A DNA stretch of 64,000 nucleotides from an uncultured Sutterella sp. (lineage in GTDB: Bacteria > Pseudomonadota > Gammaproteobacteria > Burkholderiales > Burkholderiaceae_F). Position numbers and translations under genes: made by a program. Shown one piece after another: positions 45,082 to 54,143 of this stretch; the stretch's first letter is position 1; every line of letters starts with the position of its first letter. The notes under the pieces are model-generated. The model did not search any database and was not told the origin of the DNA. It saw nothing but the letters and a program-made list of their open reading frames with translations. The stretch lies in the NCBI GenBank assembly GCA_937943605.1, contig CALEAW010000003.1, positions 1 to 64,000 of the forward strand. The letters run 5' to 3'.

Positions 45082-47208
45082 TTAGAGCGCTGCGATCGCT
45101 TCGTCCTTGCGAACTTTGATGCGACCGTCCACAGCAATCGCTTCACCATTCTTTTCAGAAATCATGAGCGGATTGATGTCGAGTTCGTCAATGAACGGGA
45201 AGTCTGTGACGAGTTGAGATAGACGCAACAACGTTTCTTCGATTTGGTCGATCTGGGCGGGCGTCGTACCACGTGCGCCTTCGAGCAACTTGTAGGCTTT
45301 GACGGACTTCACCATGTCGGCGGCATCGACAGTGTCAATCGGTGCAATACGGAATGTGACATCCTTCATCACTTCAATAAAGACTCCACCGAGACCAAAC
45401 ATCAGCATCGGACCATATTGCGGATCCGTTGCGATACCACAGACCATTTCTCGTGTGCCAGTCACCATTTCTTGGATGATGACACCTTCAAGTCCGTCAA
45501 GTAGACCACGGGCATCGAGTTGCGTAACGAGATCCTGATACTGAGCACGTAAAGCATCGGCCGATTGAATGTTCACGCGTACACCACCCACATCAGTCTT
45601 GTGCGAGGTGGTCTTTGAGGTCATTTTCATGACGACGGGGTAGCCAATGCGATCGGCAATCGCCACCGCTTCGTCTTCTGTCGTGGCAAAGCCAGAACGA
45701 CATACGCGCACGCCATAGGCATCAAGCACATCAATACTTTCACGCGTCGTTAACTGATCACGACCTTCGTCAAGCGCTGCCTTCATGATGGCCTTGGCTT
45801 GGTCACGACGAACATCGTACGATGGATGCGTCCCTTCAGGGCGGTTGATCCAAAGACGCTGCTGGTTGAGGCGAGCTAAACCGTCAACAGCTTCTTCAAC
45901 ATACATAAAGAGAGGCACATTCACGTCGTTGGCTGAGAAGGCCGTAAAGAAGTCGCTCTTTGTCATAAAGACGCCGACGATCGGCTTTTCAGGGTGCTTC
46001 GCCTTGATATCCATAATGGCCGCAGCGACATCGGTGTCCTTGAGGCCAAGGAAGGGCAGATAAATGGTGATCACCATGTCAACGGCGGGATCAGCCAAGA
46101 CCGTTTCAAGCGTCTGACGATAGTGTTCAATCGGCGCAGAGGCAATCATGTCAACGGGATTCTTGACGGATGCGGCAGGCGGTAAGAAACTACGCAACTT
46201 GGTCTTCGTTTCTTCAGACAATTCAGCCATCTGCATGCCGTGTTCACAAATGGCGTCAGTTCCCATGATGCCTGGGCCGCCAGAGTTGGTCACAATGGCG
46301 ACACGGTCACCCTTTGGAATCGGACAGTTGGCAAAAACCTTAGCCGTCGCAAAAAGCTTTTGAAGAGAGTGTTCGCGAATGACACCCGACTGACGCAAAA
46401 GGGCATCGGCAGCTAAGTCAGCGCCAGCTAGACTACCTGTATGAGAAGAGGCGGCTGAAGCGCCAGCTGCGGAACGTCCTGCTTTTAAGGCAAGAATGGG
46501 CTTTTTCTTAGAAATGCGCGTGGCGATTTCTCGGAAGTTGGTCGGATTCTGAATGGATTCCATATAGAGCAGAATCTGGCGGACATCTTCTTCGTTTTCC
46601 CAATAGGCCATGGCGGTTTCGGCGTTGACGTCAGCCTGATTGCCAATGGAGATGAACTGAGAAAAACCTAGATTAAGGTCACGCAGAATATTGAGAATGC
46701 CCCCACCCAAGGCGCCCGACTGAGAAACAAAGCCGATGTCACCACGTTCAGGCAAAGATTCAGCAAAGCAACCGTCCATACGGATGGCTGGATGCGTATT
46801 GACGACACCTAAGCAGTTGGGACCCACGCAACGCATGTTGTATTGACGGATGCGCTTTAAGAGTTCCGCTTCGAGTTCTGCACCCGCACCACCTGTTTCT
46901 TTAAAGCCAGCAGAAATAATGCAGAGTCCTTGAATGCCTTTTTGGTGACATTGATCAATGGTTTGAAGAACGAATTTCGCGTTAACAATGATGATGGCAA
47001 GATCGACATCGGCTGGGATATCGAGGACGCTAGGATAGGCTTCTAAACCTTCAATGACGCCACCACGAGGATTCACGGGATAGATGTTTCCTGTGAAGCC
47101 ATAATCTTGAAGTCGCTTGAGGATGTCGGAACCGATGGTGTGCGCTTTAGTGGAAGCTCCGACGACAGCGATCGAACGGGGCTTCATGATTTTGTCGAGC
47201 GTTTGCAT
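45082..47208 (-). CDS. ADP-forming acetate/acyl-CoA ligase (fused alpha-beta)
   Basis: NDP-forming acyl-CoA synthetases turn acyl-CoA, ADP and phosphate into acid, CoA and ATP. The product, about 708 residues, has a CoA-binding domain first (IMKPRSIAVVGAS). Succinyl-CoA-synthetase-like flavodoxin domains follow, with GPNCLG and SHTGSLAG, the histidine of the latter (about 256) being the expected phospho-carrier. An ATP-grasp beta part follows from about 490 (YPVVMKMTSKTTSHKTDVGGV). There is no GNAT domain, which separates it from protein acetyltransferases of the Pat type. The start at 47208 is chosen by homology, as no ribosome site is visible. It probably serves fermentative ATP gain. Confidence 0.88.
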   Translation of the reverse strand: MQTLDKIMKPRSIAVVGASTKAHTIGSDILKRLQDYGFTGNIYPVNPRGGVIEGLEAYPSVLDIPADVDLAIIIVNAKFVLQTIDQCHQKGIQGLCIISAGFKETGGAGAELEAELLKRIRQYNMRCVGPNCLGVVNTHPAIRMDGCFAESLPERGDIGFVSQSGALGGGILNILRDLNLGFSQFISIGNQADVNAETAMAYWENEEDVRQILLYMESIQNPTNFREIATRISKKKPILALKAGRSAAGASAASSHTGSLAGADLAADALLRQSGVIREHSLQKLFATAKVFANCPIPKGDRVAIVTNSGGPGIMGTDAICEHGMQMAELSEETKTKLRSFLPPAASVKNPVDMIASAPIEHYRQTLETVLADPAVDMVITIYLPFLGLKDTDVAAAIMDIKAKHPEKPIVGVFMTKSDFFTAFSANDVNVPLFMYVEEAVDGLARLNQQRLWINRPEGTHPSYDVRRDQAKAIMKAALDEGRDQLTTRESIDVLDAYGVRVCRSGFATTEDEAVAIADRIGYPVVMKMTSKTTSHKTDVGGVRVNIQSADALRAQYQDLVTQLDARGLLDGLEGVIIQEMVTGTREMVCGIATDPQYGPMLMFGLGGVFIEVMKDVTFRIAPIDTVDAADMVKSVKAYKLLEGARGTTPAQIDQIEETLLRLSQLVTDFPFIDELDINPLMISEKNGEAIAVDGRIKVRKDEAIAAL

Positions 47209-47561
47209 GGCGAAATAAAAAAAACTCGTCTTCGTTGAAAATGGGGAAGTAATCGGACGCGTAAATTGGACAAAGAATGGCATCACGCGTGCGATTAAAA
47301 ATAGTGGAATTTTATAAGCCTACCACAGTCTAGAAATCGTGCTGAACGTTTAGAGGCTAATCCTTTCATGGGGTTTTTGGTGTGTCATGCCTAAAACGCG
47401 AGCGGCAACGGGAAAATCCTGAAGAAAAAAATTGTAGCGAGCCTTGACCATATGTCGTGTTGACGTTAAAGTGAAGTTGGGAAAGTGGGAAAAAGTGGGA
47501 AGCTTTTCTGTCGCTCTACCAACGTCTTTAAACGGAATACTCATCATCGGGAGGTCGGAAC
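47209..47561. other. Intergenic region with the mraZ promoter and operator
   Basis: This 353-base gap holds no gene that I can support. The left part is the unmarked upstream region of the synthetase gene. The right part carries the dcw promoter and the MraZ repeats described separately, followed by a leader of about 80 nt and the ribosome site GGGAGGTC before the mraZ GTG. Confidence 0.6.
47444..47500 (+). promoter_or_regulatory. dcw cluster promoter with MraZ-type operator repeats
   Basis: The -35 TTGACC (47444-47449) and -10 TAAAGT (47467-47472) are 17 bases apart. Directly after come three TGGGA repeats at 47478-47482, 47486-47490 and 47496-47500, at the expected transcription start and just beyond. 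MraZ is known to bind such repeats and repress its own operon. Here the first interval is 8 and the second 10, rather than a regular 10. Confidence 0.75.
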
Positions 47562-47984
47562 GTGTTTCAGGGCACTTCGCTCTTGGTGTTAGATCAAAAA
47601 GGTCGCCTGTCGATGCCTGCAAGACATCGGGAGGCGCTTGGCGTTTTATGTGAAGGCAAAGTGACCATTACCCGCCACCCCGATGGTTGTCTCGTGATTT
47701 ATCCAACCCCCGTATGGGAACGTAAGCGTGAAGCGTTGGCGCATTTGCCTTATTCGGCACGTGCCTTTGTTCGTTATGTTCTTGGGAGTGCTGTTGATTT
47801 AACACCAGATCGAGCGGGGCGAATCTTAATTCCCGCAGAACTCCGACTCATGGGTAACTTGACCAAAGAGGTTGCCTTGTTAGGGTTGGGAGAGCACTTT
47901 GAGTTATGGAACCGAGAGACGTTGGAAGCTCGCGAGCAAGAAGCAGCAGCGGTGGGCTTTGAAGCAGCGGACTTTACGTTCTGA
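47562..47984 (+). CDS. mraZ: Transcriptional regulator MraZ
   Basis: MraZ is the first gene of the division cluster and represses it. The 140-residue protein has two AbrB-like half-domains with the signatures DQKGRLSMPARHR from residue 11 and DRAGRILIPAELR from residue 83. The start is GTG with GGGAGGTC about seven bases upstream. Its target repeats lie 60-85 bases before the gene. rsmH follows after 67 bases. Confidence 0.96.
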   Translation: MFQGTSLLVLDQKGRLSMPARHREALGVLCEGKVTITRHPDGCLVIYPTPVWERKREALAHLPYSARAFVRYVLGSAVDLTPDRAGRILIPAELRLMGNLTKEVALLGLGEHFELWNRETLEAREQEAAAVGFEAADFTF

Positions 47985-48051
47985 TGAAGTTTTTTCAATC
48001 AGTGACTGCGTGCTGTGGCGTCATTGATGATGTTGGTTGTGAGATACGGGC

Positions 48052-49023
48052 GTGAGCGAGCAATTTATCCATCTGTCAGTATTAGGTGTTGAAGCCCCAG
48101 AAGCCTTGGTGACGAATCCTGATGGTTTATATGTCGATGGTACATTCGGTCGAGGCGGGCATTCGCGTCGCATTTTAGAAAAACTGTCTAGTCAGGGTCG
48201 CCTGATTGCGTTCGACCGCGACCCAATGGCTGTAGAAGTGGCACGCCAAATCAAGGATCCTCGTTTTACGATCATTCACGAACCTTTTTCCACGATGCGT
48301 GAATCGCTGGCTGCGATTGATGTTCATCAGGTGGATGGGATTTTTCTGGATATTGGGGTCTCGTCACCTCAAATCGATGATGCCTCTCGTGGGTTTTCAT
48401 TCCGTTTTGATGGCCCTTTAGACATGCGTATGGATACCACGCGAGGTATGACGGCGGCCCAATGGTTGGCAACGGCCGATGAGCGCGAAATTCGTCATGT
48501 CATCAATCTGTATGGCGAAGAACGTTTTGCAGGGCCGATCACGCGTGCCATTATCGCTTCACGTCAAAAAGGCGGTTTGCAGACGACGCGACAACTAGCG
48601 GATCTAGTCGCAAGCGTTGTTCCGCGCAACAAAAAAGACATGGGACAGCATCCAGCGACCCGAACTTTCCAGGCTATCCGTATTGAAGTGAATCATGAGC
48701 TTGATGAATTGAAGTCGGCTTTGGATGCAGCGGGTTATTTGTTAAAGCCTGAAGGTCGTTTAGCGGTGATTAGTTTCCATTCGCTCGAAGACCGCATTGT
48801 GAAACATTTCTTTGATCGTACTGCGCATCCAGAACGTGGATTGGATCCTCGTTTGCCGCTGACGCAAGATATGTTGCCTGCACCGCTTTTTGATCGTATT
48901 GAACGCATCAAGCCGAGCCGTGAAGAGTGCGACCAGAATCCTCGTGCCCGCTCCGCGATTCTTCGTGTCGGTTGTCGTACCCAAGCTCCGTGGCGTCCGG
49001 AGGATGGAGCATGCGCCAAGTAA
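48052..49023 (+). CDS. rsmH: 16S rRNA (cytosine(1402)-N(4))-methyltransferase
   Basis: RsmH (MraW) methylates C1402 of 16S rRNA in the P site. The SAM-binding loop is GTFGRGGHS at 30-38. ILDIGVSSPQIDDASRGFSF-type and VISFHSLEDRIVKHFF blocks are present. The 323 residues are typical. The start is GTG. The stop codon overlaps the ftsL start by 13 bases, so ftsL is translationally coupled. Confidence 0.96.
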   Translation: MSEQFIHLSVLGVEAPEALVTNPDGLYVDGTFGRGGHSRRILEKLSSQGRLIAFDRDPMAVEVARQIKDPRFTIIHEPFSTMRESLAAIDVHQVDGIFLDIGVSSPQIDDASRGFSFRFDGPLDMRMDTTRGMTAAQWLATADEREIRHVINLYGEERFAGPITRAIIASRQKGGLQTTRQLADLVASVVPRNKKDMGQHPATRTFQAIRIEVNHELDELKSALDAAGYLLKPEGRLAVISFHSLEDRIVKHFFDRTAHPERGLDPRLPLTQDMLPAPLFDRIERIKPSREECDQNPRARSAILRVGCRTQAPWRPEDGACAK

Positions 49024-49382
49024 ATCTTTTTGAACTTTGCTTGGTATGTGTGCTTGGCATCATTTTGTTTGTGATGGCCATCACGCTTGTGAACGTGCAG
49101 TATCGTGCTCGTACGCTTTTTGTGGAACATGAGCGTGCGGTGGACGTAGGTCGTCGCTTGGCTGATGATCAGGCAGACCTTTTATTAAAAGTACGCAAAG
49201 CGGCGTTGCCAGGCAGTATTTCTGAAGGTGCCAAGGGCCTGGGCTTAGAAGTGGCGCGTGGCGAAAATACGGTCAACTTGGTGGTGGACGAACACCATCG
49301 CGTGAGTTTTGCGCCTGATGCGATCTTGACGAACCAGGAAGAAGACGAACGCGATCCAAAAGCAAAAGGAGGTCGACCATGA
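49011..49382 (+). CDS. ftsL: Cell division protein FtsL
   Basis: FtsL is a small bitopic protein that links FtsB and FtsQ to FtsW-FtsI in the divisome. The 123-residue product has a short cytoplasmic N-terminus, one membrane helix (about 7-27, LCLVCVLGIILFVMAITLV) and a periplasmic coiled-coil-like part (about 40-80). The start at 49011 follows GGAGGATGGAGC and overlaps rsmH; a longer upstream frame overlaps rsmH by almost 100 bases and is unlikely. Its stop overlaps the ftsI start by four bases. Identification rests on position and topology. Confidence 0.9.
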   Translation: MRQVNLFELCLVCVLGIILFVMAITLVNVQYRARTLFVEHERAVDVGRRLADDQADLLLKVRKAALPGSISEGAKGLGLEVARGENTVNLVVDEHHRVSFAPDAILTNQEEDERDPKAKGGRP

Positions 49383-51211
49383 AGTTGCGCTTCCTTGATG
49401 CGCTTGAACGCTTTTTGTTGATGGTTTGGGAAAAAATCATCGGCGCCATTATGCGTGACCGTCAGGCGAAAAAAGCCGAGCCTGAACGTGAGGCTGATCC
49501 TCTCATCATTATTCCGATTCCTAAATATCGTACGTATGTCGCGTTTGGTTTAATCGTCTTGATGTTTGTGATTTTGGCTTGTCGTGCATTTTATCTTCAG
49601 TATGTGACGACTGACTTTTTGCAAAATCAAGGCGAGCAACGCTTTGCTCGAACGATTTCAATTGAAGGAACGCGTGGCGAAATATTGGATCGAAATGGCG
49701 TTGTGCTCGCTTCGAGTCAACCGTGTCGTAGCATTTGGGCGGATCCTAGTTTTTTGAAGGATGTTGATCCTGAAAAAATGAAGGCTTTGGCACGCATTCT
49801 TAATATGAAGTACACGACTTTGATGAAGAAGATTCGTCAAAGCTCGTCGCCCAACTTCACCTATCTCGCGCGTAGTCAAGATTTAGATACAGCAGAAGCT
49901 GTTCGTCAGCTTGCGATCCCAGGCATTGGAATTTCGCCCGAAATGCGTCGACAGTACCCTGATGGCCCTGCCATGGCGCATATCGTGGGTTATACGGGGT
50001 GGGATGATCGAGGGCAGGAAGGCGTAGAGCTTGCTCGCGATCGAGTGCTCTCTGGACAGCGCGGTGCACGTCGTGTGATTCGCGATCGTCATGGTCGCAT
50101 CGTAGATGACGTTTGGGCAAAAGAAGCGTTACCTGGACAAGATGTTTCGCTCGCGATTGATTCGCGTGTGCAGTTTATTGCTTATGAAGCACTCAAGCGT
50201 GCCATTGATAAAACACAAGCAAAAGCAGGGGCTGTTGTGGTGGCTGATGTCAATACGGGTGAAATCATTGCACTCGCGAATGCGCCTACCTATGACCCCA
50301 ATGATCGCTCGACGGTGCGCTTTGAACGTGTACGAAACCGTGTGCTAACGGACCAGTTCGAACCGGGCTCCACCATGAAGCCTTTTGCGATTGCGAAGGC
50401 GCTAGACATGGGGATTGTGGATCCGTTGACGACCATTCAGACGGCGCCAGGCAAACTCACAATTGGTGACCGAACGATTGGGGATACGCATGACTATGGT
50501 CTCCTGACCGTCGCAGAAATCGTGTCGAAGTCTTCTAATATTGGGACGGCTAAGATCGCGCTAGAAATTTCACCTCAAACGCTTTACGACACTTATTCAG
50601 AGTTGGGCTTTGGTAAGGCACCGCATATCGGCTTCCCTGGGGCTACCTCAGGGCGTTTACGCCCTGGAAAATCCTGGCGCCCTGTGGAACAAGCGACGAT
50701 TTCTTATGGCCACGGGGTGACAGTCTCGCTCATGCAAATGGTGCGTGCTTATACCGCGTTGGCACGTAATGGTGATGTGATTGACCTCACGCTCTTTAAA
50801 CGTGATGCCAACGAAAAGTTGCAGGGTACGCAAGTCTTTAAGCCGGAAACAGCTCGTCGTATGCGCGCCATGATGATGGCAACCGTCAAAAAAGGTGGAA
50901 CCGCTTCAAATGTGAATGTGGCCGGGTATTCTGTGGCTGGTAAGACAGGGACGGCTAACAAGGTGAAGAACGGGCAATATACCCGTGACGTGGTCGCGAG
51001 CTTTGTCGGAATTGTGCCTGCAACGCAACCAAGATTTATTGTGGCTGTGATGGTTGACGAACCTAAGAAGGGGCGTTATGGCGGCCTGGTGGCTGCGCCT
51101 GTTTTCAATGAAGTCGCTCAAGGTGCTTTACGCACATTGATGGTGTCACCCGATGAACGTAACGTTGTTGCGGGTGGTGGACTTCTTTCGAAAGTGAAAG
51201 CGCGCCAATAA
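49379..51211 (+). CDS. ftsI: Peptidoglycan transpeptidase FtsI (PBP3)
   Basis: FtsI cross-links septal peptidoglycan. One membrane helix lies at about 55-75. A PBP dimer region follows with RGEILDRNGVVLA. The transpeptidase domain has S331 in EPGSTMKPF, the SSN motif near 385 (SKSSNIG) and KTG from 522 (AGKTGTANK). The 610 residues fit class B PBPs. It starts within the ftsL stop (ATGA). murE follows 17 bases after its stop. Confidence 0.97.
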   Translation: MKLRFLDALERFLLMVWEKIIGAIMRDRQAKKAEPEREADPLIIIPIPKYRTYVAFGLIVLMFVILACRAFYLQYVTTDFLQNQGEQRFARTISIEGTRGEILDRNGVVLASSQPCRSIWADPSFLKDVDPEKMKALARILNMKYTTLMKKIRQSSSPNFTYLARSQDLDTAEAVRQLAIPGIGISPEMRRQYPDGPAMAHIVGYTGWDDRGQEGVELARDRVLSGQRGARRVIRDRHGRIVDDVWAKEALPGQDVSLAIDSRVQFIAYEALKRAIDKTQAKAGAVVVADVNTGEIIALANAPTYDPNDRSTVRFERVRNRVLTDQFEPGSTMKPFAIAKALDMGIVDPLTTIQTAPGKLTIGDRTIGDTHDYGLLTVAEIVSKSSNIGTAKIALEISPQTLYDTYSELGFGKAPHIGFPGATSGRLRPGKSWRPVEQATISYGHGVTVSLMQMVRAYTALARNGDVIDLTLFKRDANEKLQGTQVFKPETARRMRAMMMATVKKGGTASNVNVAGYSVAGKTGTANKVKNGQYTRDVVASFVGIVPATQPRFIVAVMVDEPKKGRYGGLVAAPVFNEVAQGALRTLMVSPDERNVVAGGGLLSKVKARQ

Positions 51212-51227
51212 ATAGATAAAGGAACGA

Positions 51228-52751
51228 ATGACGATGGAAAAGTCAATTCAGGAGATCGTGGCATGGCTCGCTGCGATTGTTCACGAAGGAGCTCATCTCC
51301 GTTTAGATAGTCGAGCCGTTAAACCTGGCGACATTTTTGTCGCGATACCAGGAGCGAAGTCTGATGGTCGTGCGTTTATTCGTGTGGCTGCGGCACGTGG
51401 CGCAGCGGGCGTCTTGATGCAAACGCGAGAGGGGACTAGTGATGCCGAACATTATCCAATTCCGACGTTATCGGTTGATCATTTGGCAGATCGATTAGGT
51501 GAAGTGGCGACAGCGTTTTATGGGGCACCGTCCGACCATATGACAGGGATCGCTGTCACAGGGACCAATGGTAAGACCACAACCACTCACTGGATTGCTG
51601 ACCTTTTAACTAAGGCGGGACTTGCTTGTGCTGTGATGGGTACGGTGGGTTGCCGTTTCGCTGGGCGTGCCTTTGATATGCCGGCGTTAACGACACCGGA
51701 TGCCATCAGTTTGCAAGGTGTTTATGCTGACATTTTGGCGGCTGGGGCTAAGGCTTTTGCAGTGGAAGCTAGCTCTATTGGTCTTGAGCAAGGACGTATG
51801 ACCGGTTCTCGCTTTGATACGGCTGTCTTTACGAATTTGACCCGTGACCATTTGGACTACCATCACACGATGGATGTCTATGCAAAAGCGAAGCGCATTC
51901 TTTTTGCGTGGCCTGGTTTACGCGTCGCGGTGATTAATGCAGACGATCCAGCGGGTACCCTCATGGCTGAAGCGGCGCGTGAGAATGGTGTGACTGTTTG
52001 GGCGACAACGATGGGTGGCAAGCCCACGTTTGAAGCACACCATGTGGTCGAAGCGCGAGACGTTCAAGCGTGTGAAGCTGGTACCCGATTGACGATGGTG
52101 GTAGACGGCGTTGAAACGCCAGTGCAGTTGTCTCAAGTAGGTTTATTTAATGTTTCAAACTTCCTTCAGGCTGCTGCTGTGCTTTTGGCGCGTCGTTGTG
52201 ATGCCAACATGATTGCTCAGTGGGCAGAAACGTTAGCTTCTCCGCCCGGGCGTATGCAACTGATGAAGGCCGACGGTGTGCCTTTAACAGTCGTTGATTA
52301 CAGCCATACCCCTGATGCCTTACAAAAAGCTTTAGAAAGCTTACGCCCCGTGGCAGAAGCTCGAGGTGGTCGACTTTGGTGTGTCTTTGGTTGTGGCGGT
52401 GATCGTGATGCCGGTAAACGACCTCTGATGGGGCGCATTTCGGCTGAGCTTGCTGATGAAACCGTGATCACGAGTGACAACCCGAGAACAGAAAATCCAG
52501 AAACGATCATTGAGGATATTCGAGTGGGTGCACCCGAAGCTCGCGTCGAAAGCGATCGTGCTCAGGCTATTACGTTAGCAGTGTCAGAAGCGCAAGCCAA
52601 GGATGTCATCTTGATTGCAGGTAAAGGCCATGAAGACTATCAAGAGATTAACGGCGTAAAACACCATTTCAGTGATGTTGAAGTGGTTCGGGAAGCATTT
52701 AACGAGCGCCGCATGCAGTGGTTGCGCTCAGGAGAATCTCACCATGACTAA
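51228..52751 (+). CDS. murE: UDP-MurNAc-tripeptide ligase MurE
   Basis: MurE adds the third amino acid to the UDP-MurNAc peptide. The ATP loop is TGTNGKTTTTHW. The DNPR motif at D417 (SDNPRTENPE) is the one that selects meso-diaminopimelate, as expected in Gram-negatives. The 507 residues are typical. AAAGGAACG precedes the start, with two ATG codons close together. The stop overlaps murF by eight bases. Confidence 0.97.
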   Translation: MTMEKSIQEIVAWLAAIVHEGAHLRLDSRAVKPGDIFVAIPGAKSDGRAFIRVAAARGAAGVLMQTREGTSDAEHYPIPTLSVDHLADRLGEVATAFYGAPSDHMTGIAVTGTNGKTTTTHWIADLLTKAGLACAVMGTVGCRFAGRAFDMPALTTPDAISLQGVYADILAAGAKAFAVEASSIGLEQGRMTGSRFDTAVFTNLTRDHLDYHHTMDVYAKAKRILFAWPGLRVAVINADDPAGTLMAEAARENGVTVWATTMGGKPTFEAHHVVEARDVQACEAGTRLTMVVDGVETPVQLSQVGLFNVSNFLQAAAVLLARRCDANMIAQWAETLASPPGRMQLMKADGVPLTVVDYSHTPDALQKALESLRPVAEARGGRLWCVFGCGGDRDAGKRPLMGRISAELADETVITSDNPRTENPETIIEDIRVGAPEARVESDRAQAITLAVSEAQAKDVILIAGKGHEDYQEINGVKHHFSDVEVVREAFNERRMQWLRSGESHHD

Positions 52752-54090
52752 TTTGCAGGACTTAGTTGTGGCTGTGACGCCGCTACTCGAAGCGACTGTG
52801 GGTGATTTGACGCAAACCTATCACGGTGTAAGTACAGATACGCGTACGGTTGTCCCAGGTAATGTGTTTGTCGCTTTGTCGGGTGAACGTTTTGATGGTC
52901 ACGAGTTTGTAGCCGCTGCCGTTGAAAAGGGGGCAGTCTGTGTCATCGTTGAACACCCTGTTGATGTCGAGGTCGCTCAGATTGTTGTCTCGGATACGGG
53001 TCGGGCTTACGGGTTGATTGCTAAAGCTTGGCGTCATCGCTTTGCTTTGCCATTAGCCGTTGTGGCTGGCAGTAACGGTAAAACCACGACGACACAAATG
53101 CTCGCCAAAATCTTGAAGGCGCGCTGGGACGAATCGCGTGTGTGCGCAACCCGTGGCAACTTCAATAATGAGGTCGGCGTACCGAGAATGCTCTTGTCTC
53201 TTGACTTTGAGCATCGTGCGGCGGTGTTTGAGTGCGGGATGAATCATCCTGGTGAAATGGCACGCTTAGCCGATTGGACGCGCCCGACGGTGGTTTTGTT
53301 GACGAACGCGCAACGCGAACATCAGGAATTTTTGAAGGGTGTTGAAGAAACGGCTCGTGAAAATGGTTTGGTGATCGCGAGTTTGCCTGAAACGGGTTGT
53401 GCTGTTTATCCGGCTGATGATGCTTGTGCTCATATTTGGGCTGATTTAGCGATGGCGCGTGGCGTCAGTACGTTGACTTACACCACCCAAGAGGGGGTAG
53501 ACGCGGATGTCGTTGGCCAAATGGAAGGTGACCTTTTGGTGTTAACGACGCCTGAAGGTGAGATTCGTGTGCCGTTAGCGATTAAAGGGAGCCACAACAT
53601 TCATAATGCGACAGGCGCAGCAGCAGCGGCGCTTGCGATGAAGGTTGACCCAAAGGCCATCGTGGATGGACTGTCGGCTTTTAGAGCTTTAACGGGGCGC
53701 GGTGAACGCCATATTTATGCAGGAGGCATTTTGATTGACGATGCCTACAATGCGAACCCAGATAGCGTACGCGCTTCGATGACGCAATTGGCTACGGAGC
53801 CGGGACCTCGCACTTATGTGTTGGGCGATATGGGCGAAGTCGGTCACGAAGTCGAAGAGGCGCATCGTGAAGTGGGGGCTTTTGCAAAGTCTATTGGCTT
53901 GGATGCGCTTTATGCGTCTGGTCCTTGGTCTCGCTATGCTGTAGAAGCGTTTGGTGAAAACGGTCATTGGTTTGAAACGCGAGACGCGTTGATTGATGCT
54001 CTTAAAACGGTCGAAGGAACGATCACAGTCAAAGCCAGCCACTATATGGGTTTTGAGCAGATCGTTGCTGCGCTAAAAAAAGAAGAATAA
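52744..54090 (+). CDS. murF: UDP-MurNAc-pentapeptide synthetase MurF
   Basis: MurF adds D-Ala-D-Ala, completing the pentapeptide. The ATP loop is AGSNGKTTTTQM. Later blocks are ATRGNFNNEVGVPRMLL and IDDAYNANPDSVRASM, both characteristic of MurF. I start at the ATG eight bases after AGGAGA, giving 448 residues; a longer frame inside murE has no ribosome site. It overlaps murE by eight bases. Confidence 0.97.
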   Translation: MTNLQDLVVAVTPLLEATVGDLTQTYHGVSTDTRTVVPGNVFVALSGERFDGHEFVAAAVEKGAVCVIVEHPVDVEVAQIVVSDTGRAYGLIAKAWRHRFALPLAVVAGSNGKTTTTQMLAKILKARWDESRVCATRGNFNNEVGVPRMLLSLDFEHRAAVFECGMNHPGEMARLADWTRPTVVLLTNAQREHQEFLKGVEETARENGLVIASLPETGCAVYPADDACAHIWADLAMARGVSTLTYTTQEGVDADVVGQMEGDLLVLTTPEGEIRVPLAIKGSHNIHNATGAAAAALAMKVDPKAIVDGLSAFRALTGRGERHIYAGGILIDDAYNANPDSVRASMTQLATEPGPRTYVLGDMGEVGHEVEEAHREVGAFAKSIGLDALYASGPWSRYAVEAFGENGHWFETRDALIDALKTVEGTITVKASHYMGFEQIVAALKKEE

Positions 54091-54101
54091 TTTTTGATAT
54101 T

Positions 54102-54129
54102 CGCCGTTGGGGCTAAACCTTCAACGGCG
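54102..54129 (+). other. Hairpin between murF and mraY
   Basis: CGCCGTTG (54102-54109) and CAACGGCG (54122-54129) form an 8-bp stem with a 12-base loop and no T-run. It occupies the space just before the mraY start at 54144 and could modulate mraY translation. Confidence 0.35.
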
Positions 54130-54143
54130 TGATTGGATTGGCC

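Noticed and set aside
47350..47622. Small minus-strand gene of 90 codons upstream of mraZ
   Set aside because: It overlaps the mraZ start, promoter and operator, has no ribosome site and no recognisable product.
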